DNA from: Cyanobacteriota bacterium
GTDB lineage: Bacteria > Cyanobacteriota > Cyanobacteriia > PCC-6307 > Cyanobiaceae
Direction: 5' to 3'
DNA: 32,460 nucleotides
Assembly: GCA_026389315.1 (NCBI GenBank)
Contig: JAPLIC010000055.1
Coordinates: forward strand, 1 to 32,460
Shown here: positions 1 through 7,901 of the stretch, one piece after another
Numbering within the stretch: position 1 is the first letter of the stretch
Layout: the number at the start of each line of letters is the position of its first letter
The notes under the pieces: generated by a model
What the model saw: only the letters and a program-made list of their open reading frames with translations
Databases searched by the model: none
Told to the model about the DNA's origin: nothing
Translations under genes and position numbers: made by a program

Positions 1-566
1 AGCAGAGGTTGCAACCGCCTGAGGGAGCGGCCACCGCTCAGGCCCGCTCAGTCCCGGGACTGAGAGCAGCGCTCAGAACTGCCCCCAAGAAGCGGGGGGA
101 GGGGCCGCTGTGGCTGCGGAAATGTGCGACACGCTCCTAGCTGCCAGGCGACAGAAGGACTGCACCACAATGGATCTCACGGCTCAAGGACAAACGCTGG
201 TGCATCTTAGGCGGATCCGCATAAGATGTGTTCACGATGTTACAAAGGAGTCCAGGGGGCAGCTAGAGACGCAATAAAAGAGACTCGAATGATTGATCTA
301 CCTTGCCATGAGAAGCGTGCAGACAGTACCGTAACAGCTACCGAAATGAGATGAAGATAGCACGCTTTTATAGATATACGTGGCTTGACTTGTCGATCCT
401 TCTAACACTGGTTCAGCGGACCGCAGAAGTTGTGGCCAGCCGACTGTTAGCCACATAAGTTGCTGGAACAGTACTCTAACCTTTGCGAAAGTTCACTGCG
501 AGCATGGCGGATGCCGCCACTAGCTTCATGGATTGATACGCGGTCCGCAGAAGATCCCTCCGTTCC
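1..566. other. Gene-free left edge with hairpin-forming sequences
   Basis: No convincing coding region is visible on either strand. Two hairpin-capable stretches lie close together: a perfect 18-base palindrome at 47-64 (centre CCCGGG), and a C5 / G5-6 stem at 82-99 with a seven-base loop. Near the right end, GCGGACCGCAGAAG (416-429) recurs with one mismatch as GCGGTCCGCAGAAG (540-553). From about 200 to 500 the sequence is less GC-rich than the rest of the window. It reads like decayed intergenic DNA beside the integrase remnant. Confidence 0.5.
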
Positions 567-719
567 TCAGAGCAGCTCAGCAGTGCTTCGTACCCCAGAT
601 GGCCCTCGGTTCAGTTCATGGGTGTAGATCACGGTGGTCAGGACGTCCTTGTGGACCAGGAACTCCTGAATGGTGCGGAAATCTTGGTCGCGCTCCAGCA
701 GGTAGGTGTCAGTGATCTG
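567..719 (-). pseudogene. Tyrosine recombinase (integron-type integrase) C-terminal remnant
   Basis: The last ~50 residues of this minus-strand frame match the C-terminal end of integron-type tyrosine recombinases. They contain [15 protein letters not shown], then HKDV, then the IYTHELNRG block that carries the nucleophilic tyrosine, and they end in a GVRS tail typical of these enzymes. The glycine usually found just before the catalytic histidine (LGH) is valine here (LVH). The upstream HxLRH block and the core domain are missing. The open frame continues to about 869, but that part is not recognisable as recombinase. I see a dead fragment of a gene that is normally about 320 residues long. 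It suggests past site-specific recombination or island activity at this edge. Confidence 0.7.
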
Positions 720-945
720 GCCAGCCTCCAGTAGCCGGGAGGCATCGATGCCGCTCTGATGGAGCACGCTGAGCCACCGGGCCAAAACTGGTGCCTGGGA
801 TGGCGGATCAGCAGCGCCGGCCCCATGGCCGGTCGTTGCAGTAGCTGGTCCTGGCTCAAGCCAACTCATCCCGCAGGCCGTTGACCAGCTCCAGATCGAC
901 CGGTGACCCCTGGGCTTTCCAGGGCAGCACGGAAGCCATCAGCGA

Positions 946-1001
946 CAGCAGCACGGATTGCCATCAAGTTGCTGGCCGCAGACATACAGTTCCGCCGCCA
1001 A
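946..1001 (-). pseudogene. Fragment of a SWIM zinc-finger gene
   Basis: Read on the minus strand, this stretch encodes LAAELYVCGQQLDGNP. This closely matches IAAVLYVFAQQLDGDP, which follows the zinc ligands in the intact SWIM gene at 2679-3650. The DNA itself is similar over about 55 bases. A frameshift in the CTGCTG run then breaks the frame, and a stop lies about 30 bases upstream. The zinc ligands are not preserved. I infer the remains of a second helicase-associated SWIM gene; the homologous segment may extend somewhat beyond these limits. Confidence 0.6.
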
Positions 1002-1053
1002 GAGCCGCACCTGCGGCGCAGCGGTTGCCGGCAGTTAGCGGAACCGTGCCCGC

Positions 1054-1620
1054 TCAGTGCTTGACATCCAATTGCAGGAGTCTGTCGCTACAACCGTTCT
1101 GCTGACTGCTCTCCTCAGGCTCGATTGGCAGCATCAGATCGTAGAAGGCTTGGCGAATGCCCTTCAGTTTTGTCTCGATTTGGGTGCGGTTCCTGATCTC
1201 CAGTTCCAGCTGGTTGTGGAGCCCCTGGATCTGCTCCTGCAGCCTCTGTTCTCTTTCCTGCTCGGCGGCTTTGGTGATTGCCTCCTCCGCTTCGCTGATC
1301 GCGATTTGTTCAAGGATGACAGCGTGAATGGAGGCCACCTCCGCTTCAACCTTCTGCCTTGCCTGCCGTTCCTGATCCAGTTCGCCGTTGAGGCGAAGGC
1401 ACTCCTGCTCGTTTTGCTCTTTGAGCAGGGCCAGTTCCCTTTCCAGGCTCTCGGCTCGCTCAACGGCCTCCTGCCTGGCTTGGCGTTCCTGTTCCAGCTG
1501 CTCTCGCAGCTCGTTCAGCTCTGCTTCAGCCAGCTGGTGCATGCGCCAGGCGAGGGCCGTCAGGTCATCGGCCGCCTGGGCGAGGGATTGGGCCATCGGG
1601 TGGGTATCGGCAAAGATCAC
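1054..1620 (-). CDS. Coiled-coil protein of unknown function
   Basis: This 188-residue protein is dominated by a long, charged, heptad-like helix (roughly residues 28-160). It is very rich in Glu, Gln, Arg and Leu, with repeated phrases such as LEQERQARQEAVERAE and LDQERQARQKVEAEV. No signal peptide, membrane segment or catalytic motif is visible. The frame begins with GTG at 1620; an ATG eight codons further in (1596) is an equally reasonable start, and neither has a clear ribosome binding site. It lies 129 bases downstream of the DUF2887 gene on the same strand and could be the last gene of that transcript. Its coding pattern is genuine-looking, but I cannot name a family. A structural or scaffold role would be a guess. 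Confidence 0.6.
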   Translation of the reverse strand: MIFADTHPMAQSLAQAADDLTALAWRMHQLAEAELNELREQLEQERQARQEAVERAESLERELALLKEQNEQECLRLNGELDQERQARQKVEAEVASIHAVILEQIAISEAEEAITKAAEQEREQRLQEQIQGLHNQLELEIRNRTQIETKLKGIRQAFYDLMLPIEPEESSQQNGCSDRLLQLDVKH

Positions 1621-1749
1621 TGAACTAAGTTGCCCCTTTCCTGGCGGCTTGTCGGTATCGGTGGACCCAGTGCCTTGGCGGTGTGCCGTGGGCCGCAGGT
1701 GGCAGGCCTGTCACTAGATCCCAGCCGCCTCACCCGCCCAGTCCGCTGA

Positions 1750-2676
1750 TCAAGCCGCCGCCAGCCAGGCCGCCAGATCCGCTGGGCTGTTGAAATCCAG
1801 CAGGGCCTCCGCCAGGGCCTCAAGGCGCTCCAGGGACAGGGCCCTGATGCCGGCCTCCTGTTCGGCGCTGATCGCACCGCAGCGGCGGCGGAGTAGACGG
1901 AGAGCCATTTCCAGTTCGCCTTCCTGGCGACCTTCCAGGCGACCTTCCAGGCGGCCTTCTTGCCTGCCCTCTTGCTTGCCTTCCTGACGGCCTTGCCCAA
2001 AAATCTCCCGGTAAGCCACGCTTTGGCTGAAATCCTCCAGGGTGATGCCGCCCATGGCGCAGAGCTCCTCTAGCGATCGGCCGTTGAACCGTGTGATCAC
2101 GATAGCGGCGATGACATCGTCCAAGGCGCCTGACTGATCCGTGCCGGCTAGCTGTTGGCGGAGGGCGGCGCTGCTGGCCGGCACTTGCTCCTCCGGCTGC
2201 ACCAGCAACGCCAGGGCCCGCAGCAGCGGCGGGGCCGTTGGATCGGTGGCGGCGGGCTCCAGTTCGATCCAGTGCACCCTTTCCCTGACAAACTCCGCCA
2301 CCGCCTGGGGACTGCCGAAATTCAACCGCCGGTTCGGGCAGATCACCACCACCCGCCAGTGATCGATAGTGCTCGCCTGCTGCAGCCAGCGACCGCTCTC
2401 GGCATAGAGCCGCCGCAGGAAGCCAGGATCGGCTGCCATCTGGGCCTCCAGGATCACCGCCGGCAGTTGCGGCCGCTGCGGCGGTGGCAGAAACAACCCA
2501 TCGAGGCGGTATTCCCGCTCCTTGAGCACCGGTGCCGAGAAGCGGTAACCGGCAGCAGAGCCGGCAGCGCCAGCCGCGTCGCCAGCCAAGCCGGCAGCCG
2601 CCACCAGGTCGGGCTGGAGCTCCAGGATCCAGTCGGGATGACTCTGGAAGACCCAATAAAAAAGCTTGTCGCTCAT
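1750..2676 (-). CDS. DUF2887/DUF4351 Rpn-like PD-(D/E)XK nuclease-family protein, copy 1
   Basis: A 308-residue protein starting with MSDKLFYWVFQ, the usual opening of the DUF2887 family, which is related to Rpn recombination-promoting nucleases and often annotated as putative transposase. Candidate PD-(D/E)XK residues are D59 (RLDGLFLPP) and the ExQ pair E77/Q79 (ILEAQMA). An Ala/Gly-rich insert sits at residues 25-43. A hinge (FNGRSLEELCAMGGITLEDF) is followed by a QEGR/LEGR repeat linker and a C-terminal DUF4351 helix bundle (ALRLLRRRCG to the end). The ATG at 2676 lies two bases after the SWIM gene stop, so the two genes are almost certainly cotranscribed and perhaps translationally coupled. 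The frame stays open 67 codons upstream, but that part is antisense-like low-complexity sequence. Rpn-family proteins are known to stimulate recombination; its specific role here is unknown. Confidence 0.85.
   Translation of the reverse strand: MSDKLFYWVFQSHPDWILELQPDLVAAAGLAGDAAGAAGSAAGYRFSAPVLKEREYRLDGLFLPPPQRPQLPAVILEAQMAADPGFLRRLYAESGRWLQQASTIDHWRVVVICPNRRLNFGSPQAVAEFVRERVHWIELEPAATDPTAPPLLRALALLVQPEEQVPASSAALRQQLAGTDQSGALDDVIAAIVITRFNGRSLEELCAMGGITLEDFSQSVAYREIFGQGRQEGKQEGRQEGRLEGRLEGRQEGELEMALRLLRRRCGAISAEQEAGIRALSLERLEALAEALLDFNSPADLAAWLAAA
1916..1996 (-). repeat. Tandem codon repeat encoding QEGR/LEGR linker
   Basis: Inside DUF2887 copy 1, four-residue units (QEGK, QEGR, LEGR and similar) are repeated about six times in 12-base steps. 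They form a charged flexible linker or helix between the nuclease-like domain and DUF4351. The third gene copy (29985-30863) has only a short Gln-rich equivalent, so repeat number differs between paralogues, as expected from slippage. Confidence 0.8.
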
Positions 2677-2678
2677 GC

Positions 2679-3650
2679 TCACGGCGGTTGGCCCCTTGAC
2701 TCCTCGGCCACCAACTGCCGATACATCTCCGCCAAACGCTCCTGCCAATCCGGCGGCGCTCCGGGGATCTCCAGCGGTCCCAGCCGTTGCAGCGCTCGCT
2801 CGGGCGGATCGGGGGGCAGGGGATCGGGGGGGTGGAGTCGTGGATCGGGACGAGAGCGCAGCCCCGCTGGCCACCAAGGCGGCAGCGATTCAAGCTCTGA
2901 ATTCAGGGCACCATCGCCGCCAGCTTCGGCGCTATCAGCACTCTTTTCCCCAGTGGACTTACCCCCAGCCCTCTTGCCCCGCACCTGCTTGCCGCCAGCT
3001 TTGCCGCCGGTGGCCGCAGGCCCCGCAGGCCCCTGTTGCAGCGCCTGCAGCAGCGTCTGGCGATCGCGGCCGTGCCAGGCCAGCAGCAGCCACGGATCGC
3101 CATCGAGTTGCTGGGCGAAGACATAGAGCACTGCGGCGATGTGTTTGCAGGGTTCGGCGTCATCGGGGCAGCCGCAACGCACCTGCAGGTCGCCCCAGCG
3201 GCGCGGGAACAGGGCCACCCCGGCTTCGGCGAAGGCCGCCTCCAGGTTGGCGGGCACCTCACCGGCCAGCAATTGGGCGGCCCAACCCAGGCGGGTGGCG
3301 AACAGCAGCTCCAGGCTGCGCCATTGGGCTTTGCTGGCCGCCTCGCTGCGCACGCTGACCCGATAGGGCGTGGCCCGCGACCCCTGCACCCGGGCCTCCA
3401 AGCGGCCCGCTTTCACGACTAAATCCGTCACCTTGCCGCCACGGGCATAGCGCCGGCCCCGTTCCATGCGCGGGCCCAGGCCATAACCCTCCAGCACGGC
3501 GGTGAACCGCTGGGACCACCACTGGCTGGCCAGGGGTTCTTGGGTTTTACGGGTTGTTCGCTGGCCCTGGCGGGTCGCAGCCGGCCGACTCGCTGGCTTC
3601 CGGGCCGATCCAGGCGGATCATTCCGAGCCGATCCACCCGCAGCTTTCAT
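2679..3650 (-). CDS. SWIM zinc-finger protein, helicase partner
   Basis: This 323-residue protein has a SWIM zinc-binding motif of the CxC...CxH form: C159, C161, C168 and H170 (RCGCPDDAEPCKH). Residues 1-40 are basic and Arg/Ala/Thr-rich. Residues 41-150 form the conserved region usual for bacterial SWIM partners of SNF2 helicases, and the C-terminal ~120 residues are low-complexity and proline-rich. The ATG at 3650 overlaps the helicase stop codon (ATGA, four bases). The gene ends two bases before the DUF2887 start, which gives a compact three-gene operon. SWIM domains are predicted to bind DNA or proteins; here the protein presumably targets or regulates the helicase. The frame is open a further 80 codons upstream inside the helicase gene, but those codons have no family support. 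Confidence 0.85.
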   Translation of the reverse strand: MKAAGGSARNDPPGSARKPASRPAATRQGQRTTRKTQEPLASQWWSQRFTAVLEGYGLGPRMERGRRYARGGKVTDLVVKAGRLEARVQGSRATPYRVSVRSEAASKAQWRSLELLFATRLGWAAQLLAGEVPANLEAAFAEAGVALFPRRWGDLQVRCGCPDDAEPCKHIAAVLYVFAQQLDGDPWLLLAWHGRDRQTLLQALQQGPAGPAATGGKAGGKQVRGKRAGGKSTGEKSADSAEAGGDGALNSELESLPPWWPAGLRSRPDPRLHPPDPLPPDPPERALQRLGPLEIPGAPPDWQERLAEMYRQLVAEESRGQPP

Positions 3651-6361
3651 GACCTGCCCTCCGATGGCCGCAGCCGGATCAACTCGCGCAATTCGTCGGT
3701 TGAGAGGCGGCTGAGGGCCTGTTCGCCGCTGGCCACCACCCGCTCCGCCAGCTCCCGTTTGCCGCGGATCAAGGCATCGATGCCCTCCTCCACCGTGCCG
3801 CCACAGACCAACTTGTGCACATGCACGCAGCGCAACTGGCCGAGGCGGTGGGCCCGGTCGGTGGCCTGATCTTCCACCGCCGGATTCCACCAGCGGTCGT
3901 AGTGGATCACGTGCGAGGCGGCGGTGAGGTTCAGGCCGGTGCCGCCGGCCTTGAGCGACAGCAAAAACAGGGGCGGGCCATCGGCCTCAGCAAAACGGGC
4001 CACCAGCTGGTCGCGCTGGCTGCGGCCCAGGCCGCCATGCAGCCACAGAGGAACGCTCCCGCAGCGGCGGGCCAGGTGGGCCGCCAGCCGTTCGCCCCAG
4101 CTGGTGTATTGCGTAAACAGCAGCAGCTTTTCGCCGGCCTCCAGAATCGCGTCGATCAGTTCTTCGCAGCGGGCCAACTTGCCGGAGCGGCCCGCCAATT
4201 CGGTGCCGTCAGCGAGGTAGTGGGCGGGGTGGTTGCAGACCTGCTTGAGGCGGGTCAGGCCGGCCAGCACCAAGCCTTGGCGTTCGATGCCCTCGCTGGC
4301 TTCGGCCTGCGCCAGCAATTCATCGGCCACCGCCTGGTAGAGGGTGGCCTGCTCTTCGCTGAGCTGGCAGAGCTCGGTCTGCTCAATCTTGCCCGGCAGA
4401 TCGGGCAGGATCGCCCGGTCGCTTTTGAGGCGCCGCAGCAGAAAAGGAGCCGTCAGGCCCCGCAGGCGTTCGGCCGCCGCTTGGTCCTGGTCGCGCTCGA
4501 TCGGGATGGCGAAGCGCTGGCGGAACTGGGCCAGGCTGCCCAGCAGGCCGGGATTGAGAAGGTTCAACAACGCCCAGAGTTCGTGGAGGCGGTTTTCCAC
4601 CGGCGTGCCGGTGAGGGCAACGCGGCGCTCGCCGCCGAGGCCAGCGGCGGCCCGCGCCATGGCGGTGTAGGGATTTTTGAGCTGTTGGGCCTCGTCAAAC
4701 ACCAGCCGGCCCCAGGCCAGCTGCGCCAAGGCGGCGGCATCGCGGCTGAGCACGCCGTAGCTGGTGAGCAGCACGCCGCCGGGGCCGAGCTCCTTGAGCG
4801 CCCGCCGCAGCGTTGCTGCGGTGCGGGGCCGCTGGGGGCCGTAGTGCAGCCCCACAGTCAAGGTGGGCGCGAAGCGCTCCAGCTCCCGCCGCCAGTTGCC
4901 TAGCAAGGTCACCGGCGCCACCACCAAGGTGGGTTTTTGCAGGGGATCGGCCAGCAGGGAGGCGATCAGCTGGGCGGTTTTGCCCAGGCCCATATCGTCC
5001 GCCAGGCAGGCCCCCAGCCCCAGTTGGCCCAGAAACACCAGCCAGCCCAGGCCCCGTTGCTGGTAGGGCCGCAGCTCACCCCTGAAGGCCGCCGGGGTAG
5101 CGATGGCCTCGGCGCGCTGGTGCAGATCGCCCGCCAGCAGGGTGCCGAGCGGCCCGCAGGCCTCCACCCCCGCCAGCTCCAGCTCCGGCGGTAGATCCAG
5201 TTGGCCCAGGCCAAGGGCACTGCGCAGCAGGTCTGCGCCGCTGGCCTCCGCCTGCTGGCCGGCGAGGCGCAGCAGGCCGGCGACCGCTGCCCCATCCACC
5301 AGGCTCCACTGGCCCCGCAACCGCACCAGCGGCCGCTTCAAGGCCGCCGCCCGCTCCAGGCTGGCCAACTCGGCGGCGCTCAAGGGCCGATCGCCCAGCA
5401 CCGCCTGCCACTCAAAATTGAACATCCGCGTCAAATCCAGGCCGGCGCCGCCCCCCGCCGGGGAACCCTTGCCCCGCTTGCTGGCGGGCGCTGCGAGGGC
5501 GCGGGCCCGCATTGCCAGCCGCTGGCCCTGGCGCAGGCCGCTGGGCAGCAGCATTGCAAAGCCCGCTTCGGCCAGTAGGGAGGAGCGCTGGGTCACCAGC
5601 TGCACCAACCCCGCTTCATCCAGCTCTAACGAGGCCGGGGCCTGTTGCTCCAGCAGGGGGGCCAGCTCGGGGGCGAGGCGGGTGAGCAGGCCCAGCTGGC
5701 CCAACACCGCCTCAAAAGCACTGGCCGCAAAGGGACTCTCGCCGGCCCAGAAGGCGGCCAAGGGCACCAGCAGGCTGGGATCGGCGGCCGGGCGCAGCAG
5801 CAGCTCCACCAACCAGCGGCGCCGGCGAGCATCGGGCGGTTCATGGCAGCGCAGGCAGAGCTGCAACTCACCGCTGGCCGCCACCCCCTGGCGCACCCAG
5901 GCCGCCACGCCCTGCAGCAGGGCCGTTTCTGCGTCGGCAGTGGGGGCGCAAGCGGTGGTGGGGTTAGGGGTGTTGGCAGCGGTGGGATCAGTGGTGCTGG
6001 CGAGCAGGGAATCGTCGCTGGCAAGGGCTGTCAGCCAGGCCTCCGGCAGGCCAAAGCTGCGCTGCGACGAACTGGAGCCACTGCGGGCCCCATGCAAAAG
6101 CCGCTGTCGCACGCAGCGATCCACAGCAGCGGCCAGGGCAGCGGCCAACTGGCGCTGGCTGGTCAGGTCTTCCGCCGGCAACATGGCCTCAAACCAGGGG
6201 CGATCGGCGGCGGCGGGCAGCGGCCACCAACGGGCCCGCAGCTGGCCGGTGCCATCCCTCACCAATGCCGGCACGACCCGGCCCGCATCGACCAGCACCG
6301 CTGCCATCTGTTCGCAGCGGTGCTCGAAGAAGGGGTCAGTTTGCGGTTGCGCTGGGATCAC
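3647..6361 (-). CDS. SNF2-family DEAD/DEAH-box helicase
   Basis: This 904-residue protein has the full SNF2/Rad54-type ATPase in its C-terminal half. Motif I is DDMGLGKT (about 455-462), motif II is DEAQ (556-559, FDEAQQLKNP), and motif III is LTGTPVEN. The C-terminal RecA lobe has LLLFTQYTSWGERL, a conserved LKAGGTGLNLTAA and RAHRLGQ. The N-terminal ~320 residues correspond to the SNF2-helicase-associated region of bacterial family members. It should be a cytoplasmic, ATP-driven DNA translocase working with the SWIM protein downstream. The frame begins with GTG at 6361, overlapping the stop of the broken DUF2887 copy (GTGA); an ATG at 6307 is an alternative start. The extreme N-terminus does not resemble family members I know, so recombination next door may have changed the 5' end. 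Confidence 0.92.
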   Translation of the reverse strand: MIPAQPQTDPFFEHRCEQMAAVLVDAGRVVPALVRDGTGQLRARWWPLPAAADRPWFEAMLPAEDLTSQRQLAAALAAAVDRCVRQRLLHGARSGSSSSQRSFGLPEAWLTALASDDSLLASTTDPTAANTPNPTTACAPTADAETALLQGVAAWVRQGVAASGELQLCLRCHEPPDARRRRWLVELLLRPAADPSLLVPLAAFWAGESPFAASAFEAVLGQLGLLTRLAPELAPLLEQQAPASLELDEAGLVQLVTQRSSLLAEAGFAMLLPSGLRQGQRLAMRARALAAPASKRGKGSPAGGGAGLDLTRMFNFEWQAVLGDRPLSAAELASLERAAALKRPLVRLRGQWSLVDGAAVAGLLRLAGQQAEASGADLLRSALGLGQLDLPPELELAGVEACGPLGTLLAGDLHQRAEAIATPAAFRGELRPYQQRGLGWLVFLGQLGLGACLADDMGLGKTAQLIASLLADPLQKPTLVVAPVTLLGNWRRELERFAPTLTVGLHYGPQRPRTAATLRRALKELGPGGVLLTSYGVLSRDAAALAQLAWGRLVFDEAQQLKNPYTAMARAAAGLGGERRVALTGTPVENRLHELWALLNLLNPGLLGSLAQFRQRFAIPIERDQDQAAAERLRGLTAPFLLRRLKSDRAILPDLPGKIEQTELCQLSEEQATLYQAVADELLAQAEASEGIERQGLVLAGLTRLKQVCNHPAHYLADGTELAGRSGKLARCEELIDAILEAGEKLLLFTQYTSWGERLAAHLARRCGSVPLWLHGGLGRSQRDQLVARFAEADGPPLFLLSLKAGGTGLNLTAASHVIHYDRWWNPAVEDQATDRAHRLGQLRCVHVHKLVCGGTVEEGIDALIRGKRELAERVVASGEQALSRLSTDELRELIRLRPSEGRS

Positions 6362-6844
6362 CCTGCCGCCGCCAGCCGCTTCGGCGGCAGGGCCCGGGTA
6401 GACACCTCCAGCAGGCCCTGCCCAAAGATCTCTCGATACGCCACGCTTTGGGTGAAATCCTCCAGGGTGATACCGCCCACGGCGCAGAGCTCCTTTAGCG
6501 ATCGGCCATTAAACCGTGGGATCACGATAGCGGTGATCACATCGGCCAACGACCTTGCTTAATCCGTGCCGACTACCTCCTGGCGGATGGCAGCACTGCT
6601 CGCCGGCACTTGCTCTTCCGGCTGCACCAGTAATGGCATTGCGCACAATAGCGGTGGGGCCAGTGGATTAGCCGCGGAGTGCTCCAGCTCAAGGCAGAAA
6701 CAAACCATCGAGTCGGTACTCCCGCTCTTTTAGCACCGACGCCAAGAAGCGGTATCCTCTCACCTAAGGTGTGAGGTCAGGCTGTAGCTCCAGGATCCAG
6801 TCGGGATTCGACTGGAACACCCAATAATATAGTTTGTCGCTCAT
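6358..6844 (-). pseudogene. Decayed DUF2887 gene, copy 2
   Basis: On the minus strand from the ATG at 6844 the sequence reads like DUF2887 copy 1 (MSDKLYYWVFQSNPDWILEL). It hits a stop after DLTP, resumes with YRF...VLKEREYRLDGLFLP, and then jumps across an internal deletion that removes the ExQ region. It continues in another frame through LVQPEEQVPASSAA and ends with an intact FNGRSLKELCAVGGITLEDF segment. The repeat linker and DUF4351 are replaced by an unrelated tail that stops at 6358. The 22 bases upstream of the ATG still match the end of the SWIM gene plus its junction at 2677-2698. It is clearly non-functional, and it directly abuts the helicase start. Confidence 0.88.
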
Positions 6845-6862
6845 GCTCACGGCGGTTGGCCC

Positions 6863-7563
6863 TGGCAATGCTACTGCTGGACAGGATTACACGTCAGGGG
6901 CATTCTGGACCCTTGGCCTACGGCAGCCGATCTGTATCGGTCAGGCATATGTTTACATTGGGAACATCTTTTGGTATTGACGGTAATATCATCACCAGTC
7001 ATTTAAATTTTCTTCGAATTTTTCCCCAACGGCCACCTGGGCTGATTGACGTGGGATTAATTAAATTAAAAAAGGGGGTTAATGCCAAAAATTTCGCTCA
7101 GACTCTTCGCGCCAATATTTCCAACGATGTCGATGTCTTGACGATGCAGGAATGGATTAAATTTGAAAATAATTATTGGAAAACGAGTACGGAAATTGGC
7201 TTTATCTTTGCTTTTGGTGTTGGCATGGGCTTGATTGTGGGAATCGTAATTGCCTGTCAGATCCTGTACACTAATATCACACAATATCTGCCTAAATACG
7301 CTACCTTAATGGCTATGGGATACAAGAATAGCTATTTCGTCTGGCTGATTTTAAGTCAATCATTATTTCTGGCCGTAATGGGATGCATACTCGGCCTTCT
7401 TATAGCTTCTGGTTTATACTATGTCACCAAGCAAGCCACTCTCCTACCTGTTTATATGACGGTCCAGAGATGCTTATTTTTTTTAATCTTGTTTATGTGT
7501 TGTTTTTCTGGTGTCGTGGCCACTCGCAAATTGAGAGAAGCTGATCCAGTTGACATCTTTTAG
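6863..7563 (+). pseudogene. 5'-truncated devC-like ABC exporter permease
   Basis: About 232 residues match the C-terminal 60% of DevC-type permeases (FtsX fold, usually near 390 residues). Family hallmarks are LLDRITRQ, FTLGTSFGIDGNIITS, four membrane segments in the last 120 residues, and the closing ATRKLREADPVDIF. DevC works with the DevB periplasmic adaptor and DevA ATPase in glycolipid or lipid export. Here the N-terminal membrane segment and about 150 residues are gone, and the sequence begins at the breakpoint with DUF2887 copy 2. Neither devA nor devB is present. Base composition is clearly more AT-rich than in the flanking genes. A short protein could start at TTG 6856 or ATG 6868, but I consider it a remnant. 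Confidence 0.8.
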
Positions 7564-7901
7564 GAAGGTTTTCTTGAATAATCTATTTAAACTGCGATGG
7601 AACTGGATACGGACATTGTGATCTGATCAACCGCGACACAGCATCGATAATCGATTACTGTTACTGCTGATAACTTCATGTGTATCGAAAACTCTGCAAC
7701 GGGCAGCTATCAATCGAAGAGTTCCACGCACCTTTATCGCGGTAGTGCAGGACCTCACCACAATAATAGGCCATCCCAGCCCGCTCCAGAAAAGCCGGGA
7801 GTGCATGGCGTCAACTTGATTGGTAACAATTAGCATGACTCAATGCTTGGCAGCGCTGGGCCTTACTCCCGATTGCGATCCGGCTCTGCCCACCCCCCCA
7901 T
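7564..7901. other. Gene-free AT-rich spacer with possible gene remnants
   Basis: An AGGAAGG sequence follows the devC stop but leads only into a 16-codon frame. On the minus strand, around 7680-7805, a 42-codon stretch (LERAGMAYYCGEVLHYRDKG) looks protein-like but is bounded by stops and is unrecognised. Near 7892 there is a run of seven C. No complete gene, RNA gene or convincing terminator is visible. Confidence 0.4.

Noticed and set aside
400..566. Possible attC sites next to the integrase remnant
   Set aside because: Candidate core sites (GTTAGCC, CTCTAAC) do not fit the GTTRRRY / RYYYAAC consensus, and no paired arms were found.
3815..4903. Long plus-strand frame opposite the SNF2 helicase
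   Set aside because: Shadow of the helicase gene; the opposite strand has unmistakable helicase motifs.
7627..7836. 69-codon minus-strand frame in the AT-rich spacer
   Set aside because: No family resemblance and no start signal. A neighbouring frame looks more protein-like but is broken by stops, so at most a remnant.
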